A stretch of 64,000 bases of DNA, taken from NCBI GenBank assembly GCA_031292485.1, contig JARLHA010000026.1, positions 1-64,000 on the forward strand, written 5' to 3'. This document shows positions 17,160 through 25,930 of the stretch, piece after piece (the first letter of the stretch is position 1; each line of letters starts with the position of its first letter). Made by a program: the position numbers and the translations under genes. The stretch is from Mucilaginibacter sp. GTDB lineage: Bacteria; Bacteroidota; Bacteroidia; Sphingobacteriales; Sphingobacteriaceae. The notes under the pieces are model-generated. The model was given only the letters and a program-made list of their open reading frames with translations. It did not search any database and was not told the DNA's origin.

Positions 17160-18770
17160 ATGCAAAATATCTACCATTTCCCTATTAAAAAAGTCACATT
17201 AATTGCCGCAATTATTGTGTTTACGGTGCAATTTGGTAAAGCACAATCCGTGTACCTGCCTTACTCGTACCAGCTTGATCAAAAATTTAACTCGAGTATA
17301 TACTCCATCAACAGCTCGTTCCATACCTCGCTGAAGCCGTTTTTAATTGACAGCCTTATTGCCCCCAGGTATAACGAATTGATGAATGTTGGGGTTGACA
17401 GTACCCGCCATGGCTGGATAGTACGCAAATTGCTTAACGAACATTTGTTTGATGTAAAAACCAAGGAATATACTTTTTATGGCGATTACCTGCCCGACCT
17501 GCAACTGGGCCGCGATTTTAACGACCATATTACTACCTACGCTAATACCCGCGGCTACCAGTTTGGCGGAACGGTGGGTACCAAATTTTTCTTTTATACC
17601 AGCGGGTATGAAAATCAGTCTAAATTCCCTACCTATTATAATAATGTTATAAGTACGGTAAATATAGTGCCGGGGCAGTCGTACGACCGCCACCCGGGGG
17701 CGTCATATGCAGATTGGAGCTACGTTACGGCCATCCTGTCGTACACGCCTATAAAGCAGCTTAATATTACGATGGGCGAGGACAGAACCTTTATCGGCGA
17801 TGGCTACCGGTCATTGCTGTTGTCTGATTTTGCGCCCAACTACCCTTTGCTGCGTTTAACAGCCAATTTGGGTAAGGTGCAGTACATGATCCAGTGGGCC
17901 TATATGAACGACCAGCGTGCTACCAGGTTTGATTCATTCGGCAATCAACGCCGCAAATGGGGCGCTTTCCACTACCTCGACTGGAACATCACCAACCGCT
18001 TGTCATTAGGTTATTTTGATGCCATTATAATGAGCGAAGCTAATGATAAGGGCAATTTCCATGGTTTCGACCCCAATTTTATCAACCCGATAGTGTACAC
18101 CAACTCCATCAATTCAACCCCCTCGCAGCCTGATAATGCTTTGATGGGTTTTACGGCCAAGTATAAAATATTTGACAAGGCTGCCATTTACGGGCAGTTG
18201 CTTTTAGACAGGGTTAGCGGCAGCGGTTTCTTTTCGGGCGGCAATAACAGCAATACCAACGGAGTACAATTGGGCATAAGAGGTGCCGACCTGTTTAAGG
18301 TTAAGGATTTTAATTACCTGTTCGAATTTAATACCGTAAAACCATATACCTACGCCAGCGCGCAGCCCATAACCAGTTATACCAATTTTGAGGAGCCGCT
18401 GGGCGATCCGCTGGGTGCAAATTTCAGGGAGTTTATCGGGATACTGAATTATTCGATAGGGCGTTTTGATTTTATGGGGCAGGTAAACTATGCCAAATAC
18501 GGCACCGACCCCCAAAATGCCGATTTTGGCAAAAATGTAAATTTACCATACGTACCGTCAACTACGGCAACCAGTGTAGGCCAGGGGATCACCACCAGCC
18601 TGTATTACGGCGAGGGTACGATATCATACCTCATCAACCCCAAATATAATTTAAGGCTTGAGGGCGGCGCCCTGTTAAGGGCTGAAAAATCCTCAGTAGC
18701 AGATCATAAAACGGTGATGCTTACCTTCGGCTTGCGCAGCACCTTCAGGGATCTGTATCATGATTTTTAA
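17160..18770 (+). CDS. Outer-membrane barrel, capsule-assembly Wzi-like
   Basis: 536 residues from ATG 17160, chosen because it gives a clean signal peptide (positive FPIKK, hydrophobic core, cleavage near GKAQS); ATG 17133 is possible. The body is long, aromatic and rich in alternating strands, as in Wzi-type barrels that help retain surface polysaccharide. ITMGEDRTFIGDGYRSLLLS and the surrounding segment match the family's conserved glycine/aspartate region. The protein ends in RSTFRDLYHDF, an outer-membrane-like terminal strand. It is monocistronic on this strand. Confidence 0.65.
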   Translation: MQNIYHFPIKKVTLIAAIIVFTVQFGKAQSVYLPYSYQLDQKFNSSIYSINSSFHTSLKPFLIDSLIAPRYNELMNVGVDSTRHGWIVRKLLNEHLFDVKTKEYTFYGDYLPDLQLGRDFNDHITTYANTRGYQFGGTVGTKFFFYTSGYENQSKFPTYYNNVISTVNIVPGQSYDRHPGASYADWSYVTAILSYTPIKQLNITMGEDRTFIGDGYRSLLLSDFAPNYPLLRLTANLGKVQYMIQWAYMNDQRATRFDSFGNQRRKWGAFHYLDWNITNRLSLGYFDAIIMSEANDKGNFHGFDPNFINPIVYTNSINSTPSQPDNALMGFTAKYKIFDKAAIYGQLLLDRVSGSGFFSGGNNSNTNGVQLGIRGADLFKVKDFNYLFEFNTVKPYTYASAQPITSYTNFEEPLGDPLGANFREFIGILNYSIGRFDFMGQVNYAKYGTDPQNADFGKNVNLPYVPSTTATSVGQGITTSLYYGEGTISYLINPKYNLRLEGGALLRAEKSSVADHKTVMLTFGLRSTFRDLYHDF

Positions 18771-18872
18771 GCCCCTGCGGGAATGGATATTAATGATTAG
18801 TTAATCACGGGCCGGTTTGCTTATACTGCGGGGCATGCATTTTTCACCAATCCCCAACTTCTGATCACTGCC

Positions 18873-19784
18873 TCAGAACTTCATAAACACACCGGCTTCA
18901 AAGTAAAATACTGAGGGCGCATTTGAAAGCCTGGCGGCTAAAGCGGCCGGTAATTGATTTTTCACGATTGCATAAGTAGGGGTAAACTGGAAAAGAAAAT
19001 GGCCCGATTTATAATCAAGCGGTGCTGATAGCTCAAAATCCAGCAATTTAAATTGGCTAAGGGTGCCTGTATATTGTGCCACAGCATTAGTTGCTTTTTT
19101 GGTTTTACCCGCTTTTATTTTTTTTACGTTGGTTAAATAGCCATCATAGAAGTTTTGGGTGCCGGTATTTACGGTAATCGTAGGCGATATCAACAAAATA
19201 TCCTCATCGCCAAAAATACCTTTGTATATAAAATCGTGCGATACGTCAGCGTCAACAAAAACATCATTGCTTATCCCTTTGCCGTTCAGGTCGTAATCAA
19301 CACTTACGGAAGGCGAAATGATGGTGCCTGTGTCGTAGCTTAAATTGGCATTAAAAGTATTACCGATGGAAGACGCGATTTGGGTGGAGGCAGCGGTATA
19401 AAAAAGTTTGGTATAGGAGGCACTGCCCGAAAGATTGTCAGTAATATCAAAGTTATAGCCGGCAGACAGATCGCCGCCATCTATTTTATTTTTCTTTTTT
19501 TGGAAGATATAACTTGCGCTTGCCGAAAAAAACAGGCCGTTGCTTAACGTGTATTTTAATTCGGGCAATACCGCGGGAGTTTTGGCAGTATCAGTGCGTC
19601 CCATAAAAATAATGTTGCTTAAATAATTGGCCCCAAATTTTATGATATTATGCTGGCTGGCTCCGTCGTCATCGGCTTTTGTCTTGCCGTCATCGCCGGG
19701 CATAGCGCCTGTTTGGCAAAAAGCAACGTTTGAAATTAATGATATAGAAATAAATAACAGTAATCTTTGTAAGGGTTTAATCAT
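18873..19784 (-). CDS. Outer-membrane beta-barrel protein, family X copy 1
   Basis: 303 residues. Signal peptide with cleavage after VAFCQT, then an acidic linker (GDDGKTKADDDG) and a predicted barrel of alternating strands ending in FEAGVFMKF, a typical terminal strand. It is paralogous to the 298-residue protein at 29046-29942: shared positions include NYLS...MGRTD, PTITVNTGTQNFY and a C-terminal FQFTPTYAI. Divergently transcribed from an Ala/Lys-rich secreted protein gene. The function is unknown. Confidence 0.7.
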   Translation of the reverse strand: MIKPLQRLLLFISISLISNVAFCQTGAMPGDDGKTKADDDGASQHNIIKFGANYLSNIIFMGRTDTAKTPAVLPELKYTLSNGLFFSASASYIFQKKKNKIDGGDLSAGYNFDITDNLSGSASYTKLFYTAASTQIASSIGNTFNANLSYDTGTIISPSVSVDYDLNGKGISNDVFVDADVSHDFIYKGIFGDEDILLISPTITVNTGTQNFYDGYLTNVKKIKAGKTKKATNAVAQYTGTLSQFKLLDFELSAPLDYKSGHFLFQFTPTYAIVKNQLPAALAARLSNAPSVFYFEAGVFMKF

Positions 19785-19953
19785 AATAATAGTTTAAATA
19801 TAATATGTCTTGTTTAAACGATAGATATTGCCTGAGGTTTAATATATAACTTAAAAAAATATTTTCTATTATTAAACCATTTATTATTTAGAAAGTCATA
19901 GATAAAAGCAACAAAAAAATCAATTAAACGTACACTTTTAAAAAACCAAAAAA

Positions 19954-20376
19954 ATGAAAAAAGTTATCCTATTGGCAGTAGCAGTGTTATTTTCAGCCGC
20001 CGTTTTTGCACAAACTACTCCACAGCCGTCAACTAAACCGGACGCTAAAACTGACCTTAAAAAAGCTAAAGAGAGCTTAGCCGATGCAAAAACCAGCGTC
20101 GCAACCTCAAAATCAAACCTGCAGACTGCCAAAACAACCATGGCTACAGACAAAGCTACGCTGGCTAACGCCAAAGCCGACAAAGCGCCAAAAGCCGAAA
20201 TTAAAACGGATAAGGCTACGGTTGCAGTTGCCAAAGCAGACGTGAAAACTGATAAGGCCACTTTAGTTGCTGATAAAAAAGACAAGGAAATTGCGAAAGC
20301 AGAAGTTAAGGACATAAAAAAAGATGTTAAGGAAACCAAACGTGACAGGCACCATCATCACGTGGTAAAAGCTTAA
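19954..20376 (+). CDS. Secreted Ala/Lys-rich low-complexity protein
   Basis: 140 residues. Signal peptide MKKVILLAVAVLFSAAVFAQ, then a Lys/Ala/Asp/Thr-rich repeat of KADKATLANAK-like heptad-sized words and a His-rich end (RHHHHVVKA). The composition predicts a long charged helix or coiled coil with metal-binding potential at the histidines. It has a strong terminator and is divergent from a family X barrel gene. Function unknown. Confidence 0.7.
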   Translation: MKKVILLAVAVLFSAAVFAQTTPQPSTKPDAKTDLKKAKESLADAKTSVATSKSNLQTAKTTMATDKATLANAKADKAPKAEIKTDKATVAVAKADVKTDKATLVADKKDKEIAKAEVKDIKKDVKETKRDRHHHHVVKA

Positions 20377-20403
20377 CGTATTTTTCAAAAAAAGACACAT
20401 CGC

Positions 20404-20441
20404 AAAGGAGGCTGTCCCGCACATGGGGCAGCCTCCTTTTT
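20404..20441 (+). terminator. Rho-independent terminator
   Basis: A GC-rich stem (AAAGGAGGCTG / CAGCCTCCTTT, extended by CCC/GGG around a small loop) followed by TTTTT, 28 bp after the Ala/Lys-rich gene. Confidence 0.9.
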
Positions 20442-20610
20442 GCATTGGAGCAGCCCGGTTTTATTTGCGAAATGTTAAAGCGAACTTTTTTTCAAATAAA
20501 ATTAAACCATTTGCGTTTTGTAATATCAAACAACCTCAAACCGTTTATTAATTAAAAAACCGCATTATCGAAAAACCTGTACTCAACCCCTATTGAACAA
20601 TTTATTAACT

Positions 20611-20970
20611 ATGGTAAAGCGGATATTGGTGCTTGATGACAATCCGGATATTCTGGATATTGTAAAAGAAGCCTTGTTGTATGAGAATTTCGAAGTAAAG
20701 GTAAGCACGGACAGCAAGAATTTTATCGGGATGGTGAATAACTATCGCCCCGATTTGCTGATTCTTGATTATAAGCTCAACGGCCCTAAAGGCGATGATA
20801 TTTGCAGGCAGATAAAAACACATCACCTGTTTAACAATATCCCGGTGATTATTTGTTCGGCTTATTTAAATAGTGATGAATTTGCTGACTGCGGCTGCGA
20901 TGCCACCATAGCCAAACCCTTCGGCCTTGCAGAGCTGGTGGATAAGGTGAACGGGCTGGTGTGTTCCTGA
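20611..20970 (+). CDS. Single-domain response regulator
   Basis: 119 residues from ATG 20611. Only a receiver domain: acidic pair Asp9-Asp10, phosphoacceptor Asp53 in LLILDYKLNG, and Lys102 in IAKPFG. No output domain, so it probably works by protein-protein contact, like CheY or Spo0F types. No histidine kinase is next to it, so its partner is elsewhere. A word-repeat array follows its stop directly. Confidence 0.88.
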   Translation: MVKRILVLDDNPDILDIVKEALLYENFEVKVSTDSKNFIGMVNNYRPDLLILDYKLNGPKGDDICRQIKTHHLFNNIPVIICSAYLNSDEFADCGCDATIAKPFGLAELVDKVNGLVCS

Positions 20971-21092
20971 GTTGGTTAGATTGGTTGATTAGGTTTGATT
21001 GAGTTGATTAGGTTAACTAACCTGGTTAACAATATCATTCAATTTTACATTTCTTACAGGCAACTAATCACAAATCTCTAATCTCTAATCAC
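20971..21092. repeat. GTTGATTAGGTT-word array with inverted arm
   Basis: 20971-21030 is a degenerate array of GGTTGATTAG words; 21061-21092 holds complementary words (AACTAATCAC, CTAATCTCTAATC). It separates the response regulator from aguB. Similar arrays are at 25835, 51571 and 57923. Confidence 0.65.
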
Positions 21093-21102
21093 TTAAAATA
21101 GC

Positions 21103-21110
21103 TACTTTTG
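21103..21110 (+). promoter_or_regulatory. -7 box for aguB
   Basis: TACTTTTG fits the Bacteroidota -7 consensus TAnnTTTG. It ends 16 bp before the aguB start, leaving a short leader. Confidence 0.55.
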
Positions 21111-21126
21111 CCCAAATTTTTAAGGG

Positions 21127-21996
21127 ATGGCAAAAGTAAAAGTCGGGCTGGTACAAATGACCTGTACGGCCAATAAACAGGAGAATTTAGATAAGGCGAT
21201 TGCAAAGGTGCGCGAAGCTGCAAAAGGTGGCGCGCAGATCATTTGCCTGCAGGAACTTTTTACCTCGCTTTACTTTTGCGATGTTGAGGATTACGACAAT
21301 TTTAAACTGGCTGAAGCCATCCCTGGCCCGTCGACCGATGTTTTGTCAGCGGTTGCTAAGGAGTTGAATGTGGTGATCATCGCTTCGCTGTTTGAAAAAC
21401 GGGCGCAGGGGCTTTATCATAATACTACCGCCGTTTTGGATGCCGACGGCGCTTACCTGGGCAAATACCGCAAAATGCATATCCCGGATGATCCGGGTTT
21501 TTACGAGAAATTTTATTTTACCCCCGGCGACCTGGGCTATAAGGTTTTTAAAACCAAATATGCCACCATCGGCGTGCTCATTTGCTGGGACCAATGGTAC
21601 CCCGAAGCGGCCCGCATTACCGCTTTAATGGGCGCCGAAATTTTATTTTATCCAACCGCTATCGGCTGGGCCACCACCCAGGATGAGGCCACCAATATCG
21701 AACAATATAATGCCTGGCAAACTATCCAGCGCTCGCACGCCGTGGCCAACGGCGTACACGTGGTAAGTGTTAACCGCGCCGGTGAAGAAGCTGGCCTTAA
21801 GTTTTGGGGCGGATCATTTTTTTCCAATCCATTTGGCACCATCATATACCAGGCGTCGCACCATGATGAAGAAGTAGTGGTGCAGGAACTTGACCTGGAT
21901 AAATCTGATTATTACCGCAGCCACTGGCCTTTTATGAGGGATAGAAGGATTGATTCGTATCAACCGATTACAAAGAGATTTATTGACGAGGAGTAA
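21127..21996 (+). CDS. aguB: N-carbamoylputrescine amidase
   Basis: 289 residues, a nitrilase-superfamily hydrolase with the complete catalytic triad: Glu43 (CLQELF), Lys116 (KYRKMHIP) and Cys153 (LICWDQWYPEA). It cleaves N-carbamoylputrescine to putrescine, CO2 and ammonia in the cytoplasm. The next gene on the same strand encodes agmatine deiminase, so the two give the agmatine-to-putrescine route. The length and the DDPGFYEKFYFTPGD stretch are typical of AguB rather than other nitrilases. Confidence 0.93.
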   Translation: MAKVKVGLVQMTCTANKQENLDKAIAKVREAAKGGAQIICLQELFTSLYFCDVEDYDNFKLAEAIPGPSTDVLSAVAKELNVVIIASLFEKRAQGLYHNTTAVLDADGAYLGKYRKMHIPDDPGFYEKFYFTPGDLGYKVFKTKYATIGVLICWDQWYPEAARITALMGAEILFYPTAIGWATTQDEATNIEQYNAWQTIQRSHAVANGVHVVSVNRAGEEAGLKFWGGSFFSNPFGTIIYQASHHDEEVVVQELDLDKSDYYRSHWPFMRDRRIDSYQPITKRFIDEE

Positions 21997-22016
21997 ATTG
22001 AGAAAATAACCCGTTT

Positions 22017-22110
22017 GTCATTGCGAGGAGGGACGACGAAGCAAACCCGTCGCCATTGCATTACCGTCAACTTATCTACGACGAGTTTGCTTCGCTACGC
22101 TCGCAATGAC
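22017..22110. repeat. GTCATTGCGAG inverted-repeat element
   Basis: A 94-bp element with ends GTCATTGCGAGG and CTCGCAATGAC, and inner arms GACGAAGCAA / TTGCTTCG. The flanks TTT and AAA extend the palindrome. It lies between aguB and aguA. It is MITE- or REP-like, with no coding capacity. Confidence 0.8.
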
Positions 22111-22142
22111 AAAGCCCGTTTACGTAGAAAATAATCATTACT

Positions 22143-23180
22143 ATGAACTTTCCCAACCTAAAAGATTTTCATTTCCCTGCCGAATGGGCAAAACATACCG
22201 CTACCTGGCTCAGCTGGCCGCATAAGGAGGCATCATGGCCGGGCAAGATCGGGATGATCTACCCTAAATACTGTGAGTTCATCAAAGTATTAACCGAAGA
22301 TGAACTGGTGCGTATTAATGTTGGCACCGAGCAAATGATGGCTTTTGCCAAACAGCAATTGACAGCGGCAGGCGTAGATTTAACCAGGGTTGAGTTTTTT
22401 GATTTTGCCACCAATGATGCCTGGTGCCGCGATCATGGCCCGGCGTTTTTGATCAATGAAGCAACCAAACAAAAAGCGATTATCGACTGGGGTTATAATG
22501 CCTGGGGCGGCAAATACCCGCCGTTTGATTTGGATGACGTGATCCCAACAAAAATTGCTGAATATTTTGGGCTGCCGGTTTATCACCCCGGCATCGTGAT
22601 GGAAGGCGGTTCGGTTGATTTTAACGGAAAAGGGACCGTTTTAACTACCACGGCTTGTTTGCTCAATAAAAACCGTAATCCACACTTAAACCAGCAGCAA
22701 ATTGAAAGCTACCTGCAAAACTATTATGGTGTTGAACAGGTTTTATGGCTGGGCGATGGCATAATAGGCGATGATACCGATGGCCATATTGACGATATTA
22801 CCCGCTTTGTGAATGAAGATACCGTTGTTACCGTAGTAGAGGAAAATAAGAACGACGAAAACTATCCTATCCTTCAGGAAAACCTTGCAACGCTTAAAAC
22901 TATGCGCCTGCTTAACGGCAAGCAACTAAATATTGTGGAATTGCCTATGCCGGATGCCGTTGTTTATGACGACCAGCGCCTGCCTGCATCGTACGCCAAC
23001 TTTTATATTGGCAATGCCGCAGTGGTAGTGCCAACCTATCGTTCAAAAAATGATGATAAAGCGCTTGATATTTTACAACAGTGCTTCCCCGATAGAAAGG
23101 TTGTTGGTATTGATTCAACCGATATTATCTGGGGCCTGGGCAGCTTCCATTGCCTGAGCCAGCAGGAACCGGAGGTGTAA
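22143..23180 (+). CDS. aguA: Agmatine deiminase
   Basis: 345 residues, the usual length. It hydrolyses agmatine to N-carbamoylputrescine and ammonia. Guanidine-binding and catalytic residues are visible: Asp97-His98 (WCRDHGPAF), EGGSVDFNG, DDTDGHIDD with its histidine, and the nucleophile Cys337 in GSFHCLSQQ near the C-terminus. The ATG at 22143 starts immediately after the repeat element. Together with aguB it forms the arginine-to-putrescine branch. Confidence 0.94.
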   Translation: MNFPNLKDFHFPAEWAKHTATWLSWPHKEASWPGKIGMIYPKYCEFIKVLTEDELVRINVGTEQMMAFAKQQLTAAGVDLTRVEFFDFATNDAWCRDHGPAFLINEATKQKAIIDWGYNAWGGKYPPFDLDDVIPTKIAEYFGLPVYHPGIVMEGGSVDFNGKGTVLTTTACLLNKNRNPHLNQQQIESYLQNYYGVEQVLWLGDGIIGDDTDGHIDDITRFVNEDTVVTVVEENKNDENYPILQENLATLKTMRLLNGKQLNIVELPMPDAVVYDDQRLPASYANFYIGNAAVVVPTYRSKNDDKALDILQQCFPDRKVVGIDSTDIIWGLGSFHCLSQQEPEV

Positions 23181-23194
23181 AGCAAATAAACTAT

Positions 23195-23327
23195 GTCATG
23201 CTGTCCGCATAATTGCGGATCAGCACCTCATTGACAGGTAGCCCGCCTGTCTCCGATATACAAGCGGTACACCTGTCGGCGGCCGGTCGTGTGGGATGCT
23301 GATCCGCAATTAGGCGGACAGCATGAC
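23195..23327. repeat. GTCATGCTGTCC inverted-repeat element
   Basis: A 133-bp element with ends GTCATGCTGTCCGC and GCGGACAGCATGAC and inner arms ATTGCGGATCAGCA / TGCTGATCCGCAAT. The middle contains a second small palindrome around GACAGGTAGCCCGCCTGTC. It shares only the GTCAT...ATGAC ends with the element at 22017. Confidence 0.8.
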
Positions 23328-23398
23328 GTTCGGTTAATTTTTTCACCGACAATTTCTCCCCGCATACCGACAACCAACAACCACCCGCCAATATTCCA

Positions 23399-23429
23399 TT
23401 GCCCGAAGTATAATACCGCTGTACTTTTG
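23399..23429 (+). promoter_or_regulatory. Promoter for the DUF5668-like gene
   Basis: TTG (23399-23401), 20-bp spacer, TACTTTTG (23422-23429): a good match to the Bacteroidota TTG / TAnnTTTG promoter, 23 bp before the start codon. Confidence 0.6.
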
Positions 23430-23452
23430 GGTATGATTTAAATTTCAAAACA

Positions 23453-23824
23453 ATGGAAACTAACAGCATCACCCCAAATACATCTATCAACGGCAAAACA
23501 ATTGCCGGTATCATTATATTAATTGTCGGCAGTATTTTACTGATCGACCAGTTCAACTTGTTTGTTATCCCTGATTGGGTGTTAAGCTGGCCAATGCTGC
23601 TGATTGCTTATGGCCTGTACATGGGCGGTAAATACAATTTCAGGAAACCGATCTGGATCTATCTAACGGTTTTAGGCACAGCATTTTTGCTTACCGATAA
23701 TATCCCCGATGCAGATCGTTTTGTTTGGCCGGTAGCCATCATTGGTGTTGGCGCATGGATGGTTACCAAACATAATAACCGGATTAAGGAAGATAATAGC
23801 TATACAGATTACAGGCAGGTTTAA
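23453..23824 (+). CDS. LiaI/LiaF-type membrane protein, short form
   Basis: 123 residues with four hydrophobic segments in two hairpins: IIILIVGSILLIDQF, VLSWPMLLIAYGLYMGG, IWIYLTVLGTAFLLT and FVWPVAIIGVGAWM. The IPDWVLSWPMLLI and FVWPVAIIGVG patterns are those of the DUF5668 / LiaI-LiaF-like transmembrane domain. It lacks the C-terminal beta domain found in the related 269-residue protein encoded at 25023. Envelope-stress sensing is the family's known theme. It has its own promoter and terminator. Confidence 0.75.
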   Translation: METNSITPNTSINGKTIAGIIILIVGSILLIDQFNLFVIPDWVLSWPMLLIAYGLYMGGKYNFRKPIWIYLTVLGTAFLLTDNIPDADRFVWPVAIIGVGAWMVTKHNNRIKEDNSYTDYRQV

Positions 23825-23851
23825 ATATAGTTTAGTTTACAAGTGGTTAGG

Positions 23852-23884
23852 AGCCGGGCAAGGGAATTTGCCTGGCTTTTTTTT
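23852..23884 (+). terminator. Rho-independent terminator
   Basis: Stem AGCCGGGCAA / TTGCCTGGCT (one G-T pair) with a 5-base loop, followed by a run of eight T. Confidence 0.88.
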
Positions 23885-23949
23885 AATATTCTTCGGAAAG
23901 CGAACATCGGGGTAAATTTAAAAGTCTTATTTTGCAGCTTTTAAATCAT

Positions 23950-24855
23950 ATGATGAAAACATTACGTTCAATTTCCTGCCTGTTTATATTGGCCTTAGCC
24001 GCTAACTTGTCTTTCGGGCAAAATAAAATGGTTGTTTATCAAACAGATTTTGGTTTGAAGGACGGCGCTGTATCCGAAATGAAGGGTGTGGCGATGGAGG
24101 TTTCACCCGATCTGAAATTATTCGACCTTACCCACGAAATCCCTGCTTTTAACGACTGGGAGGCTGCCTACCGCCTTGAACAAACCGTTAAATACTGGCC
24201 GGCAGGTACTGTATTTGTATCGGTGGTTGATCCCGGTGTGGGTACTGCCCGTAAATCAGTAGTATTGAAAACTAAAACGGGGCATTTTATAGTAACGCCT
24301 GATAATGGCACCTTAACCCTCATCGCCAAATCATTAGGCATCGCTGAACTGCGGGAAATTGATGAATCGGTAAACCGCCGGAAAGGCTCCGAAAAATCAA
24401 ATACTTTCCATGGTCGCGATGTGTACAGCTATACCGGCGCCCGCCTGGCTGCCGGGGTGATCACTTTTGAGCAGGTGGGCCCTGTTCTGCCGCCAGCGGT
24501 GGTAAGCATTCCCTTCCAGGAAGCAGTGTTGGCTGGTAAAACAATTAAGGGGAATATCCCGGTGCTGGATGTGCAATACGGCAACATCTGGACCAATATC
24601 CCTGATACCCTTTTTGACCGGTTAAAACCAAAATACGGCGCCATTGTGCATGTAGTAGTTTACTACAAGGGCCAGGAAAAGTATACCGGTGATATGCCTT
24701 ACACCAACACTTTTGGCGCTGTTGCGCAGGGTAAACCGCTGGCTTACATCAATAGTCTTTTCCGGGTATCCTTCGCTTTAAACATGGGCGATTTTGCCAA
24801 AACTTATCACCTGGCCAGCGGCGCCGACTGGAGCGTAGTGGTGAGTTTACATTAA
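23950..24855 (+). CDS. SAM hydrolase (DUF62 family) with signal peptide
   Basis: 301 residues from ATG 23950 (a second ATG follows at once). The body matches the S-adenosyl-L-methionine hydroxide adenosyltransferase / DUF62 family: VYQTDFGLKDGAVSEMKGV at the front, FVSVVDPGVGTARKS, ITPDNG-like VTPDNGTLT and NTFHGRDVYS. The family cleaves SAM to adenosine and methionine. The N-terminus MKTLRSISCLFILALAANLS with FGQN reads as a Sec signal peptide, unusual since SAM is cytoplasmic. Its neighbours on both sides are membrane proteins of the LiaF type. Confidence 0.82.
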   Translation: MMKTLRSISCLFILALAANLSFGQNKMVVYQTDFGLKDGAVSEMKGVAMEVSPDLKLFDLTHEIPAFNDWEAAYRLEQTVKYWPAGTVFVSVVDPGVGTARKSVVLKTKTGHFIVTPDNGTLTLIAKSLGIAELREIDESVNRRKGSEKSNTFHGRDVYSYTGARLAAGVITFEQVGPVLPPAVVSIPFQEAVLAGKTIKGNIPVLDVQYGNIWTNIPDTLFDRLKPKYGAIVHVVVYYKGQEKYTGDMPYTNTFGAVAQGKPLAYINSLFRVSFALNMGDFAKTYHLASGADWSVVVSLH

Positions 24856-24966
24856 ACCAGTTAGCAGTTTTTTTTAACTTGCATATATTAATTTTTGATC
24901 CGTCAACTTTTTCACCGACACTTTGTTGCCACTTACCGACATGTTTAAATATGCCGCCAGTTTTTG

Positions 24967-24998
24967 TTTGGGATATAGTTAATGCTACCTTAGTTTTG
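24967..24998 (+). promoter_or_regulatory. Promoter for the LiaF-LytS-LytR operon
   Basis: TTTG (24967-24970), 20-bp spacer, TAGTTTTG (24991-24998): a full match to the Bacteroidota consensus, 24 bp before the start codon. Confidence 0.68.
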
Positions 24999-25022
24999 GA
25001 TAAGATTTAATATAGGATAATA

Positions 25023-25832
25023 ATGGACAACGATATAAAATATACAAACAATCCCCGCAATGGCAAAGCCCTGGTGGGGGTAATTTTACTGATGGTTGGG
25101 GGCATTCTGCTGCTTCAGCAATATGTTATACCAGACTGGGTTAAACTTTGGCCCCTTTGGTTAATTGGATGGGGAGTTTTTATTGGCGCCAGAAGCAATT
25201 TTCAAAAAAACTCGTTTTTTGTATTAACGGGTCTTGGTTTTGTGTTTTTATTTACCGAAAATATCCATAATGCAGGTGGTTTTATCTGGCCGCTTGGTAT
25301 CATCGCGTTTGGATTATGGATGATACTGAGGCGCCGTAATCCCTACGATAAAGATTACTGGAAAAAACACTATAGTTATAAATGGGATCCTGCCGCTTCT
25401 GCACCCGGCGCGGGCGACACTCCTCCTGTTGAAGAAGTGAACTATACAGAGGTTCCACCTAAAGAGTCATATGCAGGCTATTCACACACCGGCGATGACT
25501 ATCTGGATGCTGTATCCGTTTTTGGCGGAGTTAAAAAAACCATACTTTCAAAAGATTTTAAGGGGGGCGAGATCGTTAATATTTTTGGCGGGGCCGAACT
25601 GGATTTTACCCAGGCCGATATTAATGGCCGGGTGATCATTGATATCACCCAGATCTTTGGCGGTACAAAAATTATTGTCCCTTCGCATTGGCAGGTAGTG
25701 TCAGACCTTGCCGCGGTTTTTGCTTCGGTAGATGATAAACGGATGAAAACCACAGCTTCGCCAAATAACGAAAAAGTACTGGTACTTAAAGGTGTTTCCA
25801 TTTTTGCGGGGGTAGATGTAAGGAGTTTCTGA
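25023..25832 (+). CDS. LiaF-like membrane protein with C-terminal toastrack-like domain
   Basis: 269 residues. Residues 1-110 hold four hydrophobic segments very like the short protein at 23453 (VIPDWVKLWPLWLIGWG, FIWPLGIIAFGLWM). A Pro/Ala linker follows, then a repetitive beta domain with VSVFGGVKKTI, VNIFGGAELD, TQIFGGTKIIVP and VSIFAGVDVRSF, the LiaF / cell-wall-active-antibiotic-response type. LiaF proteins modulate a sensor kinase in response to envelope damage. It is followed by a LytS-type kinase and a LytTR regulator on the same strand. Confidence 0.82.
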   Translation: MDNDIKYTNNPRNGKALVGVILLMVGGILLLQQYVIPDWVKLWPLWLIGWGVFIGARSNFQKNSFFVLTGLGFVFLFTENIHNAGGFIWPLGIIAFGLWMILRRRNPYDKDYWKKHYSYKWDPAASAPGAGDTPPVEEVNYTEVPPKESYAGYSHTGDDYLDAVSVFGGVKKTILSKDFKGGEIVNIFGGAELDFTQADINGRVIIDITQIFGGTKIIVPSHWQVVSDLAAVFASVDDKRMKTTASPNNEKVLVLKGVSIFAGVDVRSF

Positions 25833-25834
25833 GG

Positions 25835-25920
25835 GAGTTGATAAGGTTGATTGGGTGAGTTGTGGATTAAGTTATAACCGTTCAACCAATCAACTTAATC
25901 CAACTTAATCAACCATTCCA
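25835..25920. repeat. GTTGATTAAGTT-word inverted pair
   Basis: Left arm 25835-25872 (GAGTTGATAAGGTTGATTGG...) and right arm 25881-25920 (CAACTTAATCCAACTTAATC...) are word-level reverse complements. It sits between the LiaF-like gene and the kinase gene and may act as a hairpin. Confidence 0.7.
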
Positions 25921-25930
25921 ACTAAAAACC

